Source of the DNA: Chaenocephalus aceratus | Taxonomy: Eukaryota > Chordata > Actinopteri > Perciformes > Channichthyidae | Assembly (NCBI GenBank): GCA_023974075.1 | Contig: CM043789.1 | Location: 36,532,161 to 36,596,160, forward strand | Length of the DNA stretch: 64,000 nucleotides | Reading direction: 5' to 3' | In this document: positions 12,425-21,877 of the stretch, in pieces | How the letters are laid out: every line of letters starts with the position of its first letter | How positions within the stretch are numbered: the first letter of the stretch is position 1 | Notes under the pieces: generated by a model | Seen by the model: the letters and a program-made list of their open reading frames with translations, nothing else | What the model was told of the DNA's origin: nothing | Databases searched by the model: none | Translations under genes and position numbers: made by a program

Positions 12425-14291
12425 GTGATAAAACAGGCAATATACCGTCAAAGCACCTCCTGGTACAGCTGTTAGACTTTCTTCAAAGACACATTTGCAT
12501 TTGAATCGAGCGAGTACCTATCACTTGCACAACAATAACATGGAAGTGTTTCTTTTAGTGACCAGTGTTGAAGTGTCACATCTTGATTCTGCTTCTGTTT
12601 GATGAGACGAGAGTGAGACATTTTCTCCTACTTCTGCAAAGTACAGCTCAAGTGAAACAACCACAGATAAGCTTGTTTCCCAGTCTGTGCACATGATGTG
12701 AATGTGAAGTGTGCAAAGTCAAAAGAGGCTGTGAAACAGTGTGTGCTTCGTGTGGATCTACAAATGTGTGTATTGTGTGTCTGTGTGTGTTTGTTGGCAG
12801 ACTTAAGCTTGAAACCAGGCTGGTGAATTTATTTATATCAGCTCGTTTTATGAGCCCTGCAGCTGGTGAGATGAAAGGGTAACCACAACATAGGCAGTGT
12901 GTGTTTGTGTACATGTATGTTTCTGTATGTGGGAGTAGATTATTAATGACTTTTATCCAGGTAAAGTGGGGGGGTCTCACACACTTTAATAAGTAGTTTT
13001 CTGACATTGTGTCCCAGAGGCAGAGATAGTGAAATGTTTGGCTATGGCAGTGTTCTTATACCCTTTCAGTCACTATCATGTTCTTCCTCTCTTTTGTCCT
13101 GTTTATATATTTAGTTTCTGATTTCTTTTTGTAGTGTAGTTTCTCCATCATCCTTCCATAATTCTTTTATTTTTCACCCTTTTTAGCGGCCATCTGCTCC
13201 TTTGTTCCTTTCTGGCTATGTTGTTGTCTTGCACTGGCATGTTGAACTGCCCCATGATTCCACACAGAAACACAATACAAAAGGAGAGCATAGAGAGAAG
13301 CTGAAGATGAATGGAGTCGGAGAGGAAAAACTATACCTGGCATGCAAAGAATCACCACTGCTGGGCGAGGTGAGGGCTAAAGGACGGAGGAAAGCATTTA
13401 TAAAGGCGAGCACCAGGAAAGCCTTTCTCTCTCCCCACATGCTCTCTCCCTCTTAGCCAGAATCAATGCTCCAAAATCCCCCAAAGCCAGATCCTCTTAC
13501 ATCCTATCAATTATTCAACCTGCCTCTTTTGTACAACCACTCCTGTTTACAAGGACTGCCTGGCCAATTGTAAATGTTTGCGTGCCCGCTGAGCCCCCAT
13601 CACCTCCCAACCACACACGTTGATCACACAGTGATTTAGCTCAATTCTGCCACCCCCCCCCCCCAACACCACTCACATCTGCACTGACGGGGCATCTGTC
13701 AGGCTGGCACAGAGGAGGCGGGTAGCCCTGAGCGCTGAGGGCGAGCAGAGTTCAGCGGGGGATGAGAGACGCCAGTCACCGCCTGTGGAGCTTGTCGGGC
13801 AGGCGGGAGTCCGGCTGACACATCTGCCCGGACTGGCCGGCCAGATGTGCAGCCACGCTCGGGGGGGCTCTGAAAATATGTGTCTGAAAATCAGCACCAG
13901 CAGTAGTAGTGGTCAGAAACTATGAGCGTCATTTCTCAATGCAAGCCTTAAAAATAAGGTATGTTTCCCCCATCCAATGACCTCAGTGACTGTCAATGAA
14001 TTATCTCATGAGTGTAATAGTCATGATGACATATATCCATAACTGCAATGGTGGTGTCATGCAATCTGTTATTGATGGTTTCTTTAGTACATTTTGATAT
14101 CATTTTAGGCAAAAACTCTATTTGTTTTGCATGACAACAGCTAACATCTAATAACTACAGCTCCCTTGAACGTGGTCAATCATAACACCCTCATGTCATT
14201 GTTTCATCTTAATAACTGTAATTTCTGCTGTCTTAAAGACTGATCTTTTAAACTGCAGATAGCAGCTTTTTATATTTCGCTCTACGACATA
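12425..14291. other. no gene seen
   Basis: This stretch has TG-rich patches (12760-12930), a poly-C run near 13653-13663 and a GC-rich patch at 13680-13870. The open frames in it show no domain and no supporting splice signals. Confidence 0.5.
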
Positions 14292-15353
14292 GAAACCAGC
14301 AGCGACGTGCAGTCAGGGGAAGCAGAGCCTCACCTGTCATACTCCAATGTAACGGAAAAACAACTAAAGAAAAACTAAATAGTAATAATAATAAAATGTC
14401 TCCACTGATCTGTGTTGTAAATGTAATTTATGTTTGATTCCAATCGCTTTTTATGGTCAAAATCAACAAATTTGCCGAGCTCCGCTACAACTACGGGTAG
14501 CGATGAGAAGTGAGGCAGGGACGAGCTCTGCCTCTCGAAAACCCACAGTGGCTGGAGCGCAGGCACTAATTTAACGCGGGCACTTATTTTGTGAGCGCGC
14601 TCAAGCCAGTTACTGTGGGGTGAGGTGAGGCACAGATGAGATCTGCCTCACCTCAGAATGCGTCACCCCTCAGAAACTGTCTGGAGCGCGGGCCCTAAGC
14701 GCATGCCTGCACCATCTCATTGTATGTCACCAATGTAATGTTTGTAGATCTCTTTATTACATTTATCCTCGCCATCCATAGTCTCTAAATAACTTATTTC
14801 ACGTATATATGATATTTAGGCTCGCTGGTCTCATACAACGGCAATGAAAAAAGCACCAGGAGAGGCAGCCATAACCTCTGCCGCACTGAAGGGGGCGCAA
14901 GTGAGCCCACAGGTTCTTGTTGTTACTGTTATTCTAAGCAGAGACGGTAGACGCGAACAACAAACTAGACTTTTGAAACGAGAGGAAGATAAGGAGGACT
15001 TTTACAAAAAAGTAATAGAGATTGTTGTCCAGAAGGAAAGCATGGACTTCATCTTCAAGTCAAGGTAAGACCACAATTGTAATGAAAATGGGATCTTACT
15101 AAGAAAGTACAATCCAATATTTAGGGCAGGGGTGGCCAACCAGTCAGAGGTTAAGAGCCACATTTTTTCTCTGTTACTGCAAAGAGCCACATCAAACACA
15201 CAGTCACTGATACCGCTTGTTTCAGTTTTTTGTTTTCTGGAGACAAGATTTCAACCACGTCACTGATGCATTTTTGTGGCATTGGGATATATATTTTTTA
15301 AATCCTCTGGAGCAGAGAGAGGAGCTGTGGATTATTGTTATTGATTAATGCAT

Positions 15354-15611
15354 CAGTGTTTCTTAGGGTCAAAAACACTAAACTCACAACTTAAAATGAA
15401 AGCGTTTAGTTTATTTAATAAAAGAGCACATGTTCAATGTGAAAAGTGACAGTAGTCATAGATTATTTGCAATTTAGTGCTACATATATATTTAAAAAAA
15501 TTAAATAATATATATTTTTTTTTTTTTTAAACACCTTGAATTTCAGGGGGGGCGCGGGGCTCCGTTGGCGGGGCGCAGCGCCCCTCCAAGACAATGGTAG
15601 GGGAAACACTG
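15354..15611. mobile_element. possible small hAT-like MITE
   Basis: Left CAGTGTTTC and right GAAACACTG form 9-bp inverted ends. The right end continues into the GC-rich GGGGCGCAGCGCCCC block that I associate with a common fish hAT MITE. No matching 8-bp flanks are visible, so the left boundary may be wrong. Confidence 0.35.
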
Positions 15612-15763
15612 CAGTGTTTAATCAACGATAGGTTTCCCCCCCCTAAAGGTGATTGGTTCACTGCATCGCAGGTATTATTGTGATTGGTTCTTGGGCCACA
15701 TCAAAATTAGACGCGCTGTCATCCTCTCATACTGACACCACACATACACACGTAGGGAGAGCC

Positions 15764-15857
15764 GGGACGAAAGTAACACGGGACGAAAGTAACACGGGAC
15801 GAAAGTAACACGGGACGAAAGTAACACGGGACGAAAGTAACACGGGACGAAAGTAAC
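15764..15857. repeat. 16-bp tandem repeat, six copies
   Basis: The unit GGGACGAAAGTAACAC starts at 15764, 15780, 15796, 15812, 15828 and 15844, with no substitutions; the last copy lacks two bases. It lies inside the middle hAT of the nest. Confidence 0.97.
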
Positions 15858-15966
15858 GGAGCGATTTTATCCGAGCCCAAACAACTTTGACCGGCCAAAT
15901 TACGTCAGAATTATCAGCATTCAATACTTAACAGACCAACTAAATATCAGGTTTAACTGTCAGGAG

Positions 15967-16614
15967 TAGTGTTGTCACGATACCAACATTTTGGTTTCGA
16001 TACCAAGTCAAGAATTGCGATTCCGATTATTTTTCGATACTTTTCTTATAAAGAGGGAAACAGTCTTAAATGTAATAATTGTGCTTTATTTCACACCAGA
16101 ACCATAACCATAACACAAACTTTTAAACAATGAGAACAATAAATAAAATAAATGACAAGAATTCGTATTAAATCAAATTAATACATTTCTTACAGACAGG
16201 CCTCGTGGTGTCCGTAGGCTTGCCCTCACTGTCAGAGATATAGCTAAAATACTTCCAAATTTCGCTTCTGGCGTCTTTTTTGTCAACAAGCCGAGGCGCA
16301 GCGGCAGTTGCACTCCCACTTGCAGCCATGCTTCTCGTTTTCTCACATGCTCTGGCAGCTAGCGCGTGCACGAGAGAGGGGAGGCACTTAGAATGTGCTT
16401 GAGAGGGGCGGGACTGCAGGCACAGCTGCAGTGCAGGGAGTGGAAGCAGAGCGCTAAACACACACGGCTCTTATTAAAACGGTGCTTTCTCACCGGAATA
16501 CTTTCCCCCGTCATTCTTAAAGTACCGATACTAATGAAACGGAGGAATCGTAACGTTTTTAACGGCAGAGTATCGCGGTATACCTTTCAAGTATCGGTAC
16601 ACCGTGCAACACTA
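15967..16614. mobile_element. inner hAT element with BED-finger remnant
   Basis: The element starts TAGTGTTGTCACGATACC and its right end reads, in reverse complement, TAGTGTTGCACGGTGTACC. The 8-bp duplication GTCAGGAG is identical on both sides (15959-15966 and 16615-16622). The minus strand keeps the first part of a ZBED-type transposase, so this is an internal-deletion derivative of a larger element. Confidence 0.9.
16168..16329 (-). pseudogene. ZBED/hAT transposase N-terminus (BED finger, truncated)
   Basis: From an ATG at 16329 the minus strand codes about 53 residues: an Ala/Ser-rich start, then SEIWKYFSYI, an acidic loop and VCKKC. The W-x2-F aromatic pair and C-x2-C match the first half of a BED zinc finger. 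The second half, with the two histidines, is missing because the frame ends in the element's interior. It sits at the end of the inner hAT where a transposase start is expected. Confidence 0.6.
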
Positions 16615-17096
16615 GTCAGGAGTCAGTGTCTCTCCCCCAAACAACCACATGTACAATTCGATATGAACTGAAGAGCCGCATTAAACTAGGCAAAGAGCCG
16701 CATGCGGCTCGAGAGCCGCGGGTTGGCCACCCCTGATTTAGGGTATCCTTTTGTTGAACGGTCTGTTTAAAATGAATCGAAGCATCGGACTAAAAAAGCT
16801 TTTGAAAATAACCGAATATTTCGATTAAGGTCAAAATATAATATTTGTAAATCTGACTCTGAAAGAGTCAGTGCCTCACCTGCCATGAACCTCACTGCAG
16901 GTCACTGGAAACCAGCCAGTAGGCCTACTGCTGTACAGATAAACTACTTAGCCTCAGCTTAGGAAAATGCACCCCAGCATGTGAGAGTAATATTTTTACC
17001 AAATGTTGACCAGGGGCCTGCTACAGGGCAGGGAAACCACATCAGCTTATGATAAAGCGATCGATCCGAACTAAACTGAGGCAAGAACTCTCAAAT

Positions 17097-18127
17097 GCGG
17101 CTTTCACACCAGCGCTTTTCAGTTTCTAGCTCCGAGCGGGAGCTTTTCCGGTTCAGCTCCAGTTTCCCTTGTCAGCTCCCGCTCTGTTCACACCGCCCAC
17201 TGGCGCCCCAGAGCTGCCCCTGCTGCGTCATGACGTCACCGTTTACATCGCTGATTTGCTCCCCAACGGCAGCCATTACGGCGCTCACAACAACAACAAC
17301 AACGGGAAACTGCGTCGGGTCGATGATCGTGTTGCTTTTAATCACTCGAAGCCAGAATAAATTGAATAACGACTTCTCCAACCTTATACTTTGCTCCAGA
17401 GTGCCGTGGTTCATTGTTTATTAATGTGTTTCTGCAGCATTTACCGACCGCTGCAGTATTGGCTGCTCTTCCACGGGAGTTTATTCTCCCGTTAGCTCCC
17501 GGTTAGCTCACACTGCAGCGGCCGCTCTAAAGTATTCACTGTCCGACTCACACAAGCAGCTGATGCATATCCCCAGTTCCCCTTAGCCTAAGTGAATGTG
17601 TGTCAGTCTGAATTGACACTGTTTGGTATCACAACGCTGTTATGAAAGTTTCTCTGGTATAAAACGGGTGATGTTGGCATAGCAACCGAAGCTAAACTGA
17701 CTACTTGCATCCGATAGCTGCAATAATACAAAACAACACGTCTGCCTCTCTCCACAATGATCGATAACAGTGAACGGATGGTCAAAGTAAGGTACAAATA
17801 AAAAGAATCACACGAAGCCTGGTTAGTGTTGCCTGACTTTATAAAGTGTGTTTATAGGCACTACAGCTTGTAGGCAGGCATAACAGTCGACCCATGTTCA
17901 GGGGAGGTGGGTTTAGTTTCCTGCACGCCTCGATGTAAGAGAGACGTAAGCGACGCCACCTCTTAGCTCCGAAGCTCTTGCCTCTAGACCGACAATTTTT
18001 TGGAGCTGGAAGTGAACCCGATTCCGGAGCTAAGAGCCGGCGCCGCTGCGGTGTGAACAGGAAAAAACGGCGCTTTTCAGGCTCCAGCTCCGAGCCGGAG
18101 CTGAAAAAGCGCTGGTGTGAAAGGGGC
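17097..18127. mobile_element. TIR element with 3-bp target repeats (PIF/Harbinger-like?)
   Basis: The left end GCGGCTTTCACACCAGCGC and the reverse complement of the right end GCCCCTTTCACACCAGCGC match over about 27 bp. The flanks are AAT on both sides (17094-17096 and 18128-18130), a possible 3-bp duplication. Sub-terminal repeats of AGCTCCGAGC-type palindromes occur at both ends. No transposase is coded. Confidence 0.7.
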
Positions 18128-19139
18128 AATGGAAAGGTTTGGCAGCGGAGTAGGCCACCAGAGAACAGATCCAGCCTTGGCCCTGAAACTCATCACATAG
18201 TGTTAAGCAATTATGATCCAGCGCTGGTTGTATTTTGCAATATGAAAAAGGTGTTATTTTGAAAGAGGTTTTCTTTCTTTTTGGAATAGAAGCTAGAAGT
18301 TCCTGTCTTGTGTCAAAGTTGGTTTTCCACTTGAGTAGTTTCTCCCTTTCGTTAGAATTGTGTTTCCTGTAGCAACCCCCAAAAAACTACAAGAGGCAGC
18401 AAATATAAGCATAACTGTCACAGCATAAAGAATCGCAGCATGTTTTATGATTTAAAAATGACAAGGCAGTAAAGTTTCTCTATCTAGTACAACAGCAGAT
18501 GTTCATTTAGTTCAAAATGCGGACAAAAGAAACACAGGAACTTCTTTCAGCCTTGAGTGAAAAAAAAAACATACTGACCTTCAAATTAACTGCATTTAAT
18601 GTGAGCAGAGCCTTGCTTATAACTGGACAAAGCCATTTTCAATTAGCTCATTCCAGCGGCGTTGCTGTGGGTGGGCCCGGGTGGGTTCATCTAGTGGCCG
18701 ACAGGGGGTGGATGCAAAAAGGAGCAATTCCCATAGACCCCCATGTTAAAATGCCCAACTTTACAGCAGAAATAAACATGTTTCTACCCTGGATCCAATA
18801 AAACTTATTCTGGATATAGTTAGATTCCACCTTCATGACAATGGAATAGGGAGTGCATTTTTTTACCGTGAGTTTTTATAGTAAGTAAAGTAACTTTTGC
18901 CGTGAGTGAATGAAAGTAGTATTTCTTCTTGAGGTCTGCAGTTTAGCGTGTACACATTTGCTGAATATGAAAACACTCAGTGTGTGCCCACTGTGCGACT
19001 GTCAAGGATAAACAACCTGTGCCCCCGATATATGTTGTATGTATTATTGCTACACAAACATTACATTGCAGTTTAAGTGTCGCCAACTCCGTTGCAAGGG
19101 GGCGGGGCAGTTTACACACACACAGCTGCTACATGCAGC

Positions 19140-19140
<1 letters not shown>

Positions 19141-19178
<38 letters not shown>
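19141..19178. repeat. (AC)19 microsatellite
   Basis: Nineteen uninterrupted AC units lie just upstream of the BED-finger frame. Confidence 0.98.
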
Positions 19179-19181
<3 letters not shown>

Positions 19182-19185
19182 GGAG

Positions 19186-19449
19186 ATGGCGGAGAGAACG
19201 CGCTCCGAGGTGTGGTTAAACTATAGCCGTGTCGATGTGGACAATACTCGTTACCAAAAGTGGAATAAGAGTTTAGCATGTAAGGGCGGTAACACGAGCA
19301 ATGTGTCTAAACATTTAGCAAAAGTGCTCCACATTCAGATGGAGAAATGCACCGGGTTCGACTGTCTTTCTAGCAGCTCTGTAGCCCCATCCACGAGTAA
19401 CGTTTCCACGTCAGGTGTTCTGTATGCTAGCAGCAACACACCGAGTTAA
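19186..19449 (+). pseudogene. BED-type zinc finger frame of a hAT transposase, zinc ligands lost
   Basis: An 87-residue frame starts MAERTRSEVWLNYSRV and continues to KGGNTSNVSKHLAKV before a Ser-rich tail and stop. KGGNTSN-x-x-KHL is a hallmark of BED fingers in ZBED/hAT proteins. The two positions expected to hold the C-x2-C pair read Tyr and Trp here, so the finger could not bind zinc normally. The catalytic part of the transposase is absent; the LINE insertion lies a few hundred bases downstream. Confidence 0.65.
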
Positions 19450-19715
19450 CTACATTATACAAACATGGGTTAATGATTAGAGGTAACGGAGTTATTTATT
19501 TTATTAAAGTTTCAGCTATTCTGTTTACAGTTCTGTCATCACATTATTTAATACGATTTGTTAAAACATTGTTGTTTCTTTTGATGTGAAATATTATGTA
19601 TTTAATTTAAATAAAAAGCAATGTTAGTTTTGTTCACAATTTGTTTAGTTAGTTTACCTTATTTTTTAAGGATAAAAGAACCGATAAAAGTAATGTTAAA
19701 GGACGGGATCGATAA

Positions 19716-20719
19716 GACATAGACATAGACATACTTTATTGTCATTTCAACGAGACACAGAGTGTACTATTAAAACGACATTTCGTTGTACTGGCTTACA
19801 GGAACAGGACAATATAAAAACTTGCTAAAATTGTACATATAAATAAATAATAGTGACGTGGTGCTGATAAAATTAAAGATAAAGTGTGCGTTTAAAATAT
19901 AAAGACTTACTATACATATAAATAAAATAGACATACTATATAACAAATATGTGCTCTTTACACAGCGTAATGTAATCTTTATGTTACTGGTCTACTTGCT
20001 GTTCAGCAGTCTGATGGCTTGGGGGAAAAAGCCATTACAGCATCTGGCTGTTTTGCTCTTAATGCTGCGGAACCTCTTGCCGGAGGGCAGCAGGGAGAAC
20101 AGCGCATGGTGAGGATGAGTGGGGTCTTTAAAAATGTTCTGGGCTTTTGTCAGGCAGCGTTTCTGAGCGGTGTCTCTGATGGGAGGGAGAGAAACTCCGA
20201 TGATCTTCTCTGCTGTCCTAACCACTCTCTGCAGAGACTTCCAGTCTTTGGCGTTGCAGTCTCTCGACCAGATGGAGATGCCGCTGGTCAGCACGCTCTC
20301 TATGGTTCCTCTGTAGAACGTGGTGAGGATGGGAGGGGGGAGCTGTGCTCTTCTCAACCTGCGCAGGAAGTGTGGGCGCTGCTGTGCCTTCTTAAATAGT
20401 GATGTAGTGTGAGTGGACCAGGTCAGACTGCTTGTGATATGCACCCCCAGGAACTTGGTGCTGGCTGTAGTCTTCACTGCTGTGCCGTTGATGTGGAGTG
20501 GTGGGTGACAGTGCTTTTTGTTCCTGAAGTCGACAATAATCTCTTTTGTTTTATCGACATTCAGGATCAGGTTGTTGGTGTTACACCAGTCCGTCAGATG
20601 TTTCACCTCCTCCCTGTAGGCCTGTTCGTTGTTGTCCCTGATGAGTCCCACCACTGTTGTATCGTCCGCGTACTTTATGATGTGGTTGGTACTGAACCTG
20701 GAGCATAAGCATAAGCGCT
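19716..20719 (-). mobile_element. 5'-truncated L2/CR1-like LINE insertion
   Basis: On the minus strand the copy runs from the middle of the reverse transcriptase to its 3' end. The tail AATAAAGTATGTCTATGTCT shows a short repeat typical of these LINEs. The 8-bp sequence ATCGATAA flanks it (19708-19715 and 20720-20727), a target-site duplication. It is inserted inside the hAT at 18654-20971. Confidence 0.85.
19992..20705 (-). pseudogene. LINE reverse transcriptase C-terminal part (YADD to stop)
   Basis: The frame enters at FSTNHIIKYADDTTVVGL, the catalytic Y-A-D-D box of the reverse transcriptase palm. It then stays open for about 220 residues through KTKEIIVDFR, KFLGVHI, LRRLRR, TIESVLTSGISIW, LLPSGKRFRSI and FFPQAIRLLNSK, then stops. 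This order matches the thumb and C-terminal region of fish L2/CR1-clade ORF2. The endonuclease and the front half of RT are missing, so the copy is dead on arrival although the remaining frame is unbroken. Confidence 0.85.
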
Positions 20720-21054
20720 ATCGATAAAAGTAGTAGTACCGTTAAAGCCTTAACGATACCCATCCCTATGTGGATGTCAGTTTTACACACATTCTGAGGC
20801 CGCCGTGCCTATGTTTTTTGTTTTCACTGCTAATTTATGCTTATGTTCTATTAGTGCATTAAAAAATCATTAATGAAGTTTCAGCTCAGACCTCACGCTT
20901 AATATGTCTCCCCCTGGCCCACCTACATTTCTCCAGGCCCACCCACACAATAATTCCTGGCTACGCCACTGGCTCGTTCAACCATTATCACACAATTGTA
21001 CAGTGGTAACCTATAGCCGGCATACTTGGCATACCCACTTGGAGGAACTTTCTA

Positions 21055-21165
21055 AATATGCATCTTCCTCAAGGACACATAGACAGAGAAGACAAAGATT
21101 GAACCTTCAACCCTGTGATTGAAAGGCAGCCGATCTTTCTTGAGCCACAGTCTCTCCATAACAGA
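21055..21165 (-). repeat. tRNA-derived SINE fragment
   Basis: The minus strand reads GTGGCTCA, then CTGCCTTTCAATCACAGGGTT and GAAGGTTCAATC. These resemble the A-box, anticodon arm and B-box of a degenerate tRNA. Downstream comes TGTGTCCTTGAGGAAGATGC, like the body of a common fish SINE. It is too short and diverged to assign a family. Confidence 0.45.
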
Positions 21166-21877
21166 GGCTAGCTGGAAGGGAGGCTCAGGGGTTTGGCTCT
21201 CCCTCATACTACAAAAACCACAACATTGCACATCTTGTGAGGTCTCTGCTTGTAATGATTTTACATTTGCAGCAGCAGGCAACGGAGACAGTGGAACTAA
21301 TGGTTTCTGTGTGTTTGGTCCTCCCTTCTTCTGTCTCATCACTTTCTCCGTACCTCACCTGACAGGGAAATGTATTAGGGCGTTGCGTCTCTACCCAATG
21401 TACCACACAGAAAGCATTTCTCGGGAAAACAAAACATTAATTTCTGTAAATAAGGAAGGAGTTGCACATTTGAATAATTAATTATGAATAATGCATGCAT
21501 ACTTAGCTATTGTTGTCATTGGTGTAAACACTGAAACACTTACTAGAAGGCTATTTATATAATTAGCATAAATGGGGGCTGTTTGTCTGATAGTTAAATT
21601 CAGATTTGTGTGTCATCTTCGTGTGGAGGCTGTTTGTTCTAAGATGTCAGGGAGCTTGCTATGTGGCTGACAAAAATGCAGCGTGACTGTAAAGTAAATG
21701 CAATTTCTTCAAATTAGAAACACGCTCTTAATAGCAGTGTTACCATATCATATTCGCCAGCGAAGTGCCCGGGACCACGCACATCACTCGTGTCTTTAGT
21801 CATATGTACAGCGGTGCCAGCAAGCAACACTTTTCCCCCTGCAAGCACTGGAACCCATCACATTGTCATGTTCATAT

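Larger units (their letters stand above)
15127..16735. mobile_element. middle hAT element of the nest
   Basis: The termini CAGGGGTGGCCAAC and GTTGGCCACCCCTG are perfect inverted repeats. The 8-bp duplication ATTTAGGG is identical on both sides (15119-15126 and 16736-16743). Sub-terminal AAAGAGCCGCAT-type motifs repeat near both ends. It contains a 16-bp tandem array, a possible smaller hAT at 15354-15611 and the inner hAT at 15967-16614. Confidence 0.93.
14300..16907. mobile_element. outer hAT element of a three-level nest
   Basis: The left terminus CAGCGACGTGCAGTCAGGG and the right terminus (reverse complement CAGTGACCTGCAGTGAGG) are similar inverted ends. Both flanks carry the perfect 8-bp duplication GAAACCAG (14292-14299 and 16908-16915). 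It holds a perfect 12-bp stem near 14621-14655 and has been interrupted at 15119-15126 by another hAT. The frame at 14844-15068 (with a GTAAGA after it) has no domain I recognise. Confidence 0.88.
18654..20971. mobile_element. hAT element carrying a BED-finger frame and a LINE insertion
   Basis: The left end CAGCGGCGTTGC and the reverse complement of the right end CAGTGGCGTAGC are inverted repeats, followed on both sides by GTGGGTGGGCC-like sequence. The 8-bp flanks are GCTCATTC (18646-18653) and GCTCGTTC (20972-20979), one mismatch. It contains a (CA)19 tract, a BED-finger frame (19186-19449) and an L2-type LINE inserted at 19716-20719. Confidence 0.8.

Noticed and set aside
14844..15068. 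74-residue frame followed by GTAAGA, resembling an exon with a donor
   Set aside because: It lies inside the outer hAT, has no identifiable domain and no matching acceptor or next exon; kept only as a note under the element.
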